64,000 nt of DNA, from NCBI RefSeq assembly GCF_000243115.2, contig NZ_CP007035.1, forward strand, positions 620,001-684,000. Direction: 5' to 3'. The notes beneath the pieces were generated by a model that was not told the DNA's origin, searched no databases, and saw only the letters and a list, made by a program, of their open reading frames with translations. This document shows positions 56,446-64,000 of this stretch, piece by piece. The first letter of the stretch is position 1. Each line of letters starts with the position of its first letter. The translations under genes were made by a program, and so were the position numbers. The stretch comes from Niabella soli DSM 19437 (GTDB lineage Bacteria; Bacteroidota; Bacteroidia; Chitinophagales; Chitinophagaceae).

Positions 56446-57132
56446 ATGCTTTATCTTGTTCCCACACCCATAGGAAATTTAAAAGATATCACGCTTCGGG
56501 CGCTGGAAGTGCTGAAGGAGGTGGAGGTGATCCTGGCGGAGGATACGCGCAACACCTCGCATCTGCTGAATCATTACCAGATCAGTAAACCCGTAACACC
56601 TTATCATCAGCACAACGAACATAAAGTACTCCGGCACCTCGTGGATCAGCTAGCTGCCGGGAAAAAAATGGCGATCGTCACGGATGCCGGCACGCCGGGC
56701 ATTTCAGATCCGGGGTTCCTGCTGATAAGGGAATGTGTAAAAAATGATATAAAAGTGGAATCCCTGCCCGGGGCTACTGCTTTTGTGCCCGCATTGATCA
56801 ACAGCGGACTGCCGTCGAACCGCTTTTCTTTCGAAGGGTTTTTGCCCCTCAAAAAAGGAAGACATAGCCTGCTGGAAAGTCTGAGGGCAGACGAGCGCAC
56901 CCTGATATTCTATGAATCACCCGTGCGGTTAGTAAAAACACTCAACGACCTTGCGGCTTATTTTGGAGCCGACCGCGCCTGTAGCGTCAGCAGGGAGCTC
57001 ACCAAACTTTTCGAAGAAACCAAAAGAGGCAGTTTGGCCGAAGTGGCCGCTTACTTTTCAGAAAAAACAGTAAAGGGGGAGATTGTGATCGTGGTGAAGG
57101 GATATGAAAAAGAAAAAAGAGGGAACGAATAA
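56446..57132 (+). CDS. rsmI: 16S rRNA (cytidine1402-2'-O)-methyltransferase
   Basis: A 228-residue SAM-dependent methyltransferase. Family motifs are LVPTPIGNLKDITLRALEVL at the start, AEDTRNT, VTDAGTPGISDPG, LPGATAFVPALINSGLP and the C-terminal YESPVRLVKTL. It modifies C1402 in the ribosomal P site. The spacer from purS (54 bases) is an acattctaaattttacattc-type word array. Confidence 0.95.
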   Translation: MLYLVPTPIGNLKDITLRALEVLKEVEVILAEDTRNTSHLLNHYQISKPVTPYHQHNEHKVLRHLVDQLAAGKKMAIVTDAGTPGISDPGFLLIRECVKNDIKVESLPGATAFVPALINSGLPSNRFSFEGFLPLKKGRHSLLESLRADERTLIFYESPVRLVKTLNDLAAYFGADRACSVSRELTKLFEETKRGSLAEVAAYFSEKTVKGEIVIVVKGYEKEKRGNE

Positions 57133-57334
57133 ACGGACAACACAAATTTCGCGCGGCGACACAAAGGAGCAGCGAAGCGGAGATGGCTCTTACGGAAAGC
57201 GCACATTTTTTGACTGATCCGTCAACTCTTCGTATCAATCTGATTCTTTTTGCGAAAAACATCCGCAGCTCCGCTATATCACTGCGTGCAATTCAACCAT
57301 CTCTTGTGCCTTTGCGTGAACCATTAAAAAAATC

Positions 57335-57366
57335 TTTACCCCAATATCCTTTATCGCTTATTTTTG
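57335..57366 (+). promoter_or_regulatory. Candidate promoter of the M16 protease gene
   Basis: TTTA at 57335-57338, a 20-base spacer, then TATTTTTG at 57359-57366, a full match to TAnnTTTG. The predicted start is near 57372, giving a leader of about 40 bases. Confidence 0.45.
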
Positions 57367-57409
57367 CTAACAACTGTTTATAAAATCTTTTAAAACTGAA
57401 TCAATTTAT

Positions 57410-60232
57410 ATGAAACACAGACTGTTCTATCTAAAAGGAATGCTGGCCGCTTTCCTTTTACTGGCTAACTTATGCGCGCTGGCCCAATTGAAACTAACCG
57501 ATTCCATCCCTTTAGATCCCAGGCTAAAAGTTGGAAAACTTTCCAACGGACTAACCTATTATATCCGGCAGAACAAAAAGCCGGAGAATAAGGTAGAACT
57601 GCGGCTGGTGGTAAATGCCGGTTCTATCCTGGAAGATGATAACCAGCAGGGGTTGGCCCATATGGCCGAACATATGGCCTTCAATGGTACAAAGAATTTT
57701 AAGAAAAACGATATTATAAGCTTCCTCCAAAGCATTGGGGTGGGCTTTGGCAATGATCTGAATGCCTATACCAGTTTTGATGAAACGGTTTATATGCTGC
57801 CCATCCCTACCGATAAGCCGGGCAACCTGGAAAAAGGGTTCCAGATACTGGAAGATTGGGCGCATAATGTGACTTATAATACGGATGATATTAATGGTGA
57901 GCGTAAAGTGATCCTCGAGGAAAGCCGCATGGGAAAAGGTGCGGAGGACCGTATGTTCCGGCAGATCTATCCGAAACTGTTTGCCGGCAGCAAATACGCC
58001 GATCGTATCCCGATCGGTATCGATTCTATTATACGTACCTATAACCCCGACCTGATCCGCAAATTTTACAAGGATTGGTACCGCCCGGATCTGATGGCAG
58101 TTATCGTGGTGGGGGATGTGGATCCCGCCACTGCGGAAACAATGGTGAAAAAACATTTCAGCGCTATAGCTGACCCGGCTAACGAGCGCCCGAGGACCTT
58201 TGCCGATGTAAAACCCTACTCCTCGAATGAGGGGATGGTGGTTACCGATAAAGAAGCGACCAATTATACCGTAAACGTTGCTTACAGCGCTTTTCCATCA
58301 AAAGAAGCGCAAACGGTGGGAGAATATGAAGCGGACCTGATCAAGAATATTTTCACCAGTATGCTGAACCAGCGGCTGCGGGATCTTACCCAGCAAGCCA
58401 ATCCTCCCTTTTTATACGGGTACACTTATTTGGGGTCCTATGCCCGGAACTATGATCAGTTTAATGCCGGGGCCGGTGTGGCTACCGCCGCTGACGCGCA
58501 AAAAGGATTAATGGTGTTGGTGGAAGAAATTGAAAAAGCCAAGCGCTTTGGATTTACACAATCAGAGCTGGGTCGCGTAAAAAAGATGATGGAAGCCAGT
58601 ATGGAAAAATCTTTTAACGAAAGGGATAAAACGGAGTCCTCCAATTATGTGAATGAATATGTACGTAATTTTTTAACGAATGAACCTACCCCGGGCATTG
58701 CAACGGAAAGTGAATATTACAAGGAGCTGCTGCCCCAGATCACGCTGAAAGAGGTAAACAACTTCGCGCAATCCCTGCAAAAGAACCCTAATTATTTTGT
58801 AACCCTTACCGGGCCGGCAGCTACGGGTTTGCCAACAACAACCGAACTGGTGAATACGGTGGCTGCAGTAGCTGCCCGGACGGATCTTAAAGCCGATGTG
58901 GAAAAAACAATTGCCACCGATCTTTTGACAAAGCAACCCCAACCCGGGAAAATTGTTAAGGAAACGGCAGATGCCAAACTGGGCACCAAAACCTGGGAGC
59001 TGAGTAACGGAACCACTGTAACATTTAAAAAGACGGACTTTAAAGACGATGAAATTCAGATGGGGGGGCGCCGTTATGGTGGTACCAATGAATATGGAGT
59101 GGCCGATAAATTTAACGCCCAGTATGCATTGTCCGTAGTGGGTGCTATGGGGTATGGTAATTTTTCACCCACCGATCTGCAAAAAGCGCTTGCCGGAAAA
59201 ACAGTATCCGCGGGGGCTTCTTTTACGGCTATTACCGATGGTTTTTCAGGCAGCTCCAGCAAAAAAGATCTGGAAACCATGCTGCAATTGCTTTATCTGA
59301 AAGCCACGGCGCCCAGGATCGATACAGGGTTGTACCGTTCATTTGTTCAAAAAAACAAAGCCGGAGTAGCCTTTATCCTTGCTGACCCCCAGGCCAGTTT
59401 TGTAGATACCCTGCTTAAAACGGTTTATCAGAACAATCCACTGGCGCCCACTGCCATACCGCGCCCCGAATATTTTGATCAGATCAATATGAGCCGCGCG
59501 ATACAGATCTATAAAGAACATTTTGGCGATGCCAGCGGTATGCAGTTTGCTTTTGTAGGAAGCATTGACGAAGCGGTATTAAAACCATTGGTGGAAAAAT
59601 ACATCGGTGGCTTACCGGCTACAAAAAGGAGGTTTGCATTTAAAGATAATGGCGTGCGCCCCGCAAAAGGAAAAGTAGATCTTACCGTTTATAAAGGGGA
59701 GGCGGAAAAAAGCCTGATCCTTTCTATGATCTCCGGCCAGGCGCCTTATAGCCCAGATCTGGCATTAAATATGCGGGCGGTAAGCGATGTTTTGAACATC
59801 CGTGTTATTGAAGAGCTACGGGAGAAAATACAGGGGATTTATTCAGGGGGAACATCGGCCCGTCTGGATCAATATCCCTATGCGCACTTTACATTCTTTG
59901 CGCAGTTGCCAACAGGCCCGGCTGCCGTGGATACCCTGCTAAAGGCGATGACTGAGGAAACTAACAGCATTAAAAATAACGGACCTTCGGCTGAAAACCT
60001 GAATAAGGTTAAGCAGCAATGGATTGAGCACAACAAGGTTTCGATGAAACAAAATGGTACCTGGCTGGATTATATCCTTTCCGCGCGCCTGGAGAAAAAA
60101 GATCCGGACCGCTTTTTAAATGCAGAAAAATATTTTAACGGCGTAAGCATTCAAAGCGTTAAGAACGCAGCGGGGGTGATCTTCTCCAGCAATAACGTCG
60201 TGACGGCTATTTTGCAACCGGCTAAGAAATAG
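57410..60232 (+). CDS. Secreted M16 family zinc metallopeptidase
   Basis: A 940-residue protein with a signal peptide (ending ALAQ) and four pitrilysin-type domains. The inverted zinc motif HxxEH is H84-M-A-E87-H88 in GLAHMAEHMAFNG, and the third ligand is likely E170 in ERKVILEESR. A second, non-catalytic M16 pair follows (about 500-940), with the substrate-binding R/Y pair in the last part. It probably acts in the periplasm, in peptide turnover or processing. It is a single-gene unit. Confidence 0.93.
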   Translation: MKHRLFYLKGMLAAFLLLANLCALAQLKLTDSIPLDPRLKVGKLSNGLTYYIRQNKKPENKVELRLVVNAGSILEDDNQQGLAHMAEHMAFNGTKNFKKNDIISFLQSIGVGFGNDLNAYTSFDETVYMLPIPTDKPGNLEKGFQILEDWAHNVTYNTDDINGERKVILEESRMGKGAEDRMFRQIYPKLFAGSKYADRIPIGIDSIIRTYNPDLIRKFYKDWYRPDLMAVIVVGDVDPATAETMVKKHFSAIADPANERPRTFADVKPYSSNEGMVVTDKEATNYTVNVAYSAFPSKEAQTVGEYEADLIKNIFTSMLNQRLRDLTQQANPPFLYGYTYLGSYARNYDQFNAGAGVATAADAQKGLMVLVEEIEKAKRFGFTQSELGRVKKMMEASMEKSFNERDKTESSNYVNEYVRNFLTNEPTPGIATESEYYKELLPQITLKEVNNFAQSLQKNPNYFVTLTGPAATGLPTTTELVNTVAAVAARTDLKADVEKTIATDLLTKQPQPGKIVKETADAKLGTKTWELSNGTTVTFKKTDFKDDEIQMGGRRYGGTNEYGVADKFNAQYALSVVGAMGYGNFSPTDLQKALAGKTVSAGASFTAITDGFSGSSSKKDLETMLQLLYLKATAPRIDTGLYRSFVQKNKAGVAFILADPQASFVDTLLKTVYQNNPLAPTAIPRPEYFDQINMSRAIQIYKEHFGDASGMQFAFVGSIDEAVLKPLVEKYIGGLPATKRRFAFKDNGVRPAKGKVDLTVYKGEAEKSLILSMISGQAPYSPDLALNMRAVSDVLNIRVIEELREKIQGIYSGGTSARLDQYPYAHFTFFAQLPTGPAAVDTLLKAMTEETNSIKNNGPSAENLNKVKQQWIEHNKVSMKQNGTWLDYILSARLEKKDPDRFLNAEKYFNGVSIQSVKNAAGVIFSSNNVVTAILQPAKK

Positions 60233-60450
60233 CGTTCTATTAGTTGTAGGGCAGCGTGTGCTATCAAAAGAAGAGAAACGATAAACCTGCGTTACCAGCG
60301 TTTATCGTTTCTCTTTTCACATCAGTCCGTCATACGATGAGTCCGCCCAAAGGCCGGCGAAAAGAAATCGCATCGTTAGACAACGTGATTTTGAGAGAAT
60401 GTAGAATGAGAAATATTTATGGCTATTCACCTTTTCATAAACATAAGATC

Positions 60451-60718
60451 CCTCGGCAGCTTCGCAGCTCTGCCAATGACAGATTACGTTATGTATTGAA
60501 AACCAATTACACTTTTCGTCATGCTGAGCGCAATGCAATGGAGCCGAGGCATCCCTGTGATGCCAAACTGCCTTGGAATTGAGAGACCCTTCCGCTCCGC
60601 CCCGAAAGCTTTCGGGACTGCGGTCAGGGTGACGAAAGAATATTATGTCATCGCCTCATTGTTTTTGCCCGCCTGAATGATCGCAGATCGAACAGGCTGC
60701 GCAAATAAATAACTCGGG
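60451..60718 (+). repeat. Dispersed repeat family I, copy b
   Basis: This aligns with 28729-28990 in inverted orientation over about 260 bases. It carries a 16-base perfect palindrome CCCGAAAGCTTTCGGG (60601-60616) inside the gctccgctgcggtc region of the other copy, and lacks the hairpin present near that copy's end. Confidence 0.85.
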
Positions 60719-60738
60719 ATGACGGTCCTGTTGATAGT

Positions 60739-60772
60739 TCCACATTCTCACATTTCCACATTTTCAAATTCC
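60739..60772. repeat. cacatt/ttcaaatt word array
   Basis: TTCCACATTCTCACATTTCC, then ACATTTTCAAATTCC. The same words occur in the groES-groEL spacer (23069-23103). The array abuts the GH2 stop codon. Confidence 0.5.
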
Positions 60773-62602
60773 TCATTTTACAGCTTTATACAATTGCTGA
60801 TGCAGTTCGTGCAAGACCTTCGGGTCAATTTTAAAAACCTTTCGATCATAGGTCATCAGCCCGTTGGTCTCAATTTCCACATCGGTTGTCTGGGTGTAAA
60901 CAGCGGCAGATAAACCCAAGGGGATGAGTTTCGCCAATTGCCCTATCAGCGTGGCATACCGGTCTTTGAGCTCATTTTGATTTTTGAAACTCTGGTAGCC
61001 CCAGTTATTCTTTTCCTGCCAGGTATGCCCCTCAAGCGGTAACCCCAATCCTCCAAATTCTCCTAATACCAGTACACGGCTTTCGCCGAATAACTTCGGA
61101 TCGGGCATTGCAGGAGCGGGATAGTTGTGCAGGTCCATAATATGGCCCACAGGAAAGAAATTACCACCACTGGCGCTGTTGATCAGCCGCGATGGATCGT
61201 GCTGCATGGTCCACTCCGTAATTTCCTTTGTTTTAAACTGGCCCCAGGCTTCATTAAAAGGAACCCAAACCACGATGCTTGGGAAATTATAAAGGTTATC
61301 CATGATCTCTTTCCATTCAGAACGGTAAATGGCTTCGGATTCCGGGCTTCTTTCTTTATCCAGGTTTCCGCCGGAAAGCTGCCCAGGTCGCGAATCCCAT
61401 ACATTGCCACCCATATCGCCGCTCGGCATATCCTGCCATACCAATACGCCCAGTTCATCGCAATAGTGGTACCACCTTGCCGGCTCTACTTTTACATGCT
61501 TGCGGATCATATTAAAGCCCATGTCCTTAGTAGTCTGTATATCAAAACGCAGTGCTTCATCGGTTGGTGCCGTATAAAGTCCGTCCGGCCACCAGCCCTG
61601 GTCCAGCGGCCCATACTGGAAAACAAACTGGTTGTTCAGCAGCATGCGTTGTACGCCGTTCTCCTTCTGCATCGAAATTTTTCGCATAGCGAAATAAGAA
61701 CCGGCAGCATCTATGACTTTTGTCTTGCGCAGTAATTCGATCTTCAATTCATATAAATAAGGATTATCTGGTGTCCACAATTTCATTGCATCTATTGGCA
61801 GGGCCGCGGTTGCTCCCGGGTTTACCTGGGTTTCGCTTAACTTCTTTCCTTTATCGAGGGCAATTACCCGCACTTTATCGCCTGGTTGCGCATTGGCGAT
61901 GTTGGTTTCCACTTTGATCGTTTTCTGGTCAATGTCCGGAGTATTTTTGGTAGCGACGATGTAAGCAGCAGGAACGCCCTCTATCCAAACCGTTTGCCAG
62001 ATACCCGTTACCGGTGTGTACCAGATTCCATTAGGCTTTTTGACCTGCTTACCCCGTGGTTGCGGACCATCATCTGAAGGATCCCAAACACGTACGGTGA
62101 TTTCCTGGGCTTTGCCTTTTTTTATGAGTTTTGTAATGTCCAATGTAAAAGCACCATAGCCGCCTTTATGGGTGCCTGCTGGCTGTCCGTTCACGAACAC
62201 ATCGCACTTCCAGTCTACCGCTCCAAAATGTAAGAGCACATTTCCTTTAGTGATTGCTGCGGGCAGTTGGATGGTTTTCCGGTACCAGAGGGCATTGTCT
62301 TTGCCTACTGTTTTTTGCACACCCGAAAGCGCGGACTCTACGGGATAGGGGACGAGGATCTTGCCATCGAAAGCTGCAGGGACCGCCTCCGCGGTTGTGG
62401 GTTTAATGGCGTAATCCCAGGATCCGTTCAGATTGATCCAGTTGCCCCGCACCAGTTGTGGCCTTGGGTATTCGGGCAACGGTTTTTGCGGATCAACCGC
62501 CGCGGCCCATTTTGTTTTAATTGTTGATCTCCCCGCGGGTTGCTGGCTCCAAAGGCTGCAATAAAGTAACAGCAAAGCCGGTAATAAAGCGAATCGTTGC
62601 AT
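60773..62602 (-). CDS. Secreted GH2 family glycoside hydrolase
   Basis: A 609-residue enzyme with a signal peptide (1-19). The sugar-binding jelly roll (about 45-210, WINLNGSWDYAIKP, HFGAVDWKCDVFVNGQPAGTHKGGYGAF), an Ig-like domain (about 210-310) and the TIM barrel (about 315-609) are in the usual GH2 order. The acid/base is E451 in VPFNEAWG and the nucleophile E515 in VLGEFGGLG. Family members include beta-galactosidases, beta-mannosidases and beta-glucuronidases; this is not resolved by the sequence. It stands alone, apart from both sugar loci. Confidence 0.9.
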   Translation of the reverse strand: MQRFALLPALLLLYCSLWSQQPAGRSTIKTKWAAAVDPQKPLPEYPRPQLVRGNWINLNGSWDYAIKPTTAEAVPAAFDGKILVPYPVESALSGVQKTVGKDNALWYRKTIQLPAAITKGNVLLHFGAVDWKCDVFVNGQPAGTHKGGYGAFTLDITKLIKKGKAQEITVRVWDPSDDGPQPRGKQVKKPNGIWYTPVTGIWQTVWIEGVPAAYIVATKNTPDIDQKTIKVETNIANAQPGDKVRVIALDKGKKLSETQVNPGATAALPIDAMKLWTPDNPYLYELKIELLRKTKVIDAAGSYFAMRKISMQKENGVQRMLLNNQFVFQYGPLDQGWWPDGLYTAPTDEALRFDIQTTKDMGFNMIRKHVKVEPARWYHYCDELGVLVWQDMPSGDMGGNVWDSRPGQLSGGNLDKERSPESEAIYRSEWKEIMDNLYNFPSIVVWVPFNEAWGQFKTKEITEWTMQHDPSRLINSASGGNFFPVGHIMDLHNYPAPAMPDPKLFGESRVLVLGEFGGLGLPLEGHTWQEKNNWGYQSFKNQNELKDRYATLIGQLAKLIPLGLSAAVYTQTTDVEIETNGLMTYDRKVFKIDPKVLHELHQQLYKAVK

Positions 62603-62847
62603 GGTTAAAAGTTTGGTCTAAAAATAGGTATTTTGGATAACCCGGGTCATTATGATTGTCTCATTTACTAAACAATTTGTCTCAGAAGCTACCTGAAAAT
62701 AAAATTATTGTGATACAGGTCCTGCAAACCGGCAGCTATCAGGATGTAGATTAAATGATATTATTTCAGCGCAAAGCTGTACCATCAGCGGGAAATACTG
62801 CTATATACAAAATGTGGGGACTTTTTTTAAACGTTTTCCCGGAGCAG

Positions 62848-63435
62848 TTATCTTTTTGTCATTATTACCGCTCCTGTTATGGAGGGCTCGTTCGGATTTA
62901 CATCGGTGCCTTCATATCTCAGGCGCCCGTCGCTATCGTTAATGAGCTCTGCTAATTCAAAAACATTAGTGTAACCATAACCATACAGGCCAATATAGGT
63001 GGGAATATTCAGGGCCAGGGCATAAGGGCTGGTCTTTCCGCGGACGTTTTTAAAACGGATATTGTTTGCAGGAAAATGTTCCGGGTCGCCCTCTATATTG
63101 TTGTTACAATAGATCAGCACTCTGGTGTTGGCTGAAGGAATGATCCCGGCCAGGTTGTCCTGGGTAAAATCAGAAAAATCCAGATGTACGGCGCCCGCTA
63201 TGTGTTTGCGGTCATACATTTCACCCGACCGGGTGTCCAGGATAATGGTTCCTGTTTGTTTGCTCAGCTTTAAAAAAACATCCAGGTTCACCAGTCTTGT
63301 TTTGCGATGCAGCTTTACCAGTTTGAGGAGTGTTTCATAACCGTCAAAATCAACTTTTGTTTTGGGTAATTGAGCGGAAGTATTTTTTGCATTTAAAAAT
63401 ACGATCAGCAGCAGTAATAATGCCCCTTTTTTCAT
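62848..63435 (-). CDS. Secreted rhodanese-like protein
   Basis: A 195-residue protein with a signal peptide (ending TSAQ) and a rhodanese domain (about 45-190). The domain shows ILDTRSGEMYDRKHIAGAVHLDFSDF and the active-site strand VLIYCNNNIEGDPEHFP, whose cysteine would carry the persulfide. The active loop CNNNIEGDPEHF is longer than in classic sulfurtransferases, so it may have another role. It is periplasmic by signal. Confidence 0.85.
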   Translation of the reverse strand: MKKGALLLLLIVFLNAKNTSAQLPKTKVDFDGYETLLKLVKLHRKTRLVNLDVFLKLSKQTGTIILDTRSGEMYDRKHIAGAVHLDFSDFTQDNLAGIIPSANTRVLIYCNNNIEGDPEHFPANNIRFKNVRGKTSPYALALNIPTYIGLYGYGYTNVFELAELINDSDGRLRYEGTDVNPNEPSITGAVIMTKR

Positions 63436-63558
63436 AGCAGATATTCTTTATACTATGTAAGATAGTTATTTTCCCGGGTGTGTAAAAAATGAGGCGCCTG
63501 GTAGTTTTCTTTTGTTGCAGCAGCAAAGAGATTTTTCAGCGATTTAAGCACTCAGGGG

Positions 63559-64000
63559 TTAAAACAATTCTAACGGGCGGGCGCTATGACTCTCGTGTTT
63601 AAGCATTTTAAACAACAGCAAGGCTTCTGTTTCGCCAGGCAAAAGGATGGTTCCGGAATCTTTTAAGCCCAGTTTTTTCAACAGTCCCTGCGATGCCAGA
63701 TTCCCAGGCGCTGTAATCGCAAAAATAGCTTCCAGCCCGAAGAGGTTAAATCCCGCTTCCAGCATTTTTTCGGTGGCTTCAAAGGCGTATCCCTTTCCTT
63801 CAAAACGCGGTAACAGGGCAAAACCGATATCGATCCCTGGCAGGCCCTTGCGCTCGTACAGTCCGCAGAGCCCTATCTTTTTTTCATCCTCTTTTCGAAT
63901 GATGGTAAAACTCCCGAAGCCCAGCCGGTCCTGTTGAGGCTTTATCCGTTGTGCTATATAATTACCCGCTTTTTCAAAAGAGGTAATATCGCGGTTGCCG
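63559..64000 (-). CDS. GNAT (RimJ/RimL-type) acetyltransferase, 5' end outside window
   Basis: The frame runs from the right edge of the window. The visible part (about 146 residues) reads NRDITSFEKAGNYIAQRIK and GSFTIIRKEDEKKIGLCGLY, then IDIGFALLPRFEGKGYAFEA (acetyl-CoA loop region) and ITAPGNLASQGLLKKLGLK, the standard RimJ/RimL pattern. The start lies beyond 64000. The substrate, ribosomal protein or small molecule, is unknown. Confidence 0.85.
   Translation of the reverse strand, partial: GNRDITSFEKAGNYIAQRIKPQQDRLGFGSFTIIRKEDEKKIGLCGLYERKGLPGIDIGFALLPRFEGKGYAFEATEKMLEAGFNLFGLEAIFAITAPGNLASQGLLKKLGLKDSGTILLPGETEALLLFKMLKHESHSARPLELF

Larger units (their letters stand above)
60233..60772. 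other. Intergenic region with family I repeat and word array
   Basis: 540 bases between the M16 and GH2 genes (convergent). The first part includes a repeated gagaaacgataaac / gtttatcgtttctc inverted pair (about 60271-60315) that could form a terminator-like stem. Then come the family I repeat (60451-60718) and a cacattctcacatttccac array (60739-60772). No gene is supported. Confidence 0.6.

Noticed and set aside
60256-60582. Open frame of 108 codons after the M16 gene.
   Set aside because: It consists of spacer plus family I repeat sequence; the end again reads the repeat translation. No family match.

Overview
The window looks like the chromosome of a Bacteroidota bacterium, most likely a Chitinophagaceae relative (Niabella/Niastella/Terrimonas type). 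The evidence is a SusC/SusD pair, a TTTG-N19-TAnnTTTG promoter of the Bacteroidota type, signal-peptide-bearing glycoside hydrolases, a long-form NusB, TonB-plug/MG2-type surface proteins and several characteristic intergenic repeat families. No rRNA, tRNA, CRISPR array, prophage or transposase gene was seen.

Layout. 1-11.05 kb is the right part of a polysaccharide utilisation locus on the + strand. It holds a GH39 xylosidase tail, GH16, a DUF2264 protein, GH27, GH51, a tandem GH43-GH43 protein and a GH51 with a GH43-like N-terminus. The content points to arabinoxylan or arabinan side-chain removal. The GH27 and GH51 promoters share the same inverted-repeat operator. 11.1-20 kb carries RmuC, a PAS histidine kinase with a response regulator, a universal stress protein, a dipeptide epimerase and a UbiD-family decarboxylase. 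20-24.8 kb carries the leftward nusB-DUF1573-yajC-coaE cluster and the rightward groES-groEL pair. 24.8-29.4 kb is repeat-rich spacer around a YbiT-like ABC-F ATPase with a degenerate second nucleotide site and a secreted PepC-like peptidase. 29.4-34.4 kb holds two tandem paralogous MG2/TonB-plug proteins on the - strand, the downstream one broken by a one-base frameshift. 34.6-45.4 kb is housekeeping: grpE-dnaJ, DUF1835, DUF4260, a ParC/GyrA-like topoisomerase subunit, smpB, accD, an Fe-S CCG protein, an ATP-grasp protein, a 50-residue basic protein and a GNAT enzyme.

45.4-54.6 kb is a second sugar locus. A ROK repressor is divergent from susC-susD and is followed by a DUF1080 (3-keto-glycoside hydrolase type) protein and a Gfo/Idh/MocA oxidoreductase, which suggests oxidation-assisted cleavage of an imported glycoside. 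54.7-64 kb carries a conserved unknown protein, pssA, purS, rsmI, an M16 metalloprotease, a GH2 enzyme, a rhodanese-like protein and the tail of a GNAT acetyltransferase.

No defence or wholly novel multi-gene system is evident. The most interesting signals are the shared GH27/GH51 operator, the one-sided ABC-F ATPase, the GH43-derived module on a GH51, and the layered families of hairpin-bearing intergenic repeats with interchangeable small palindromes.
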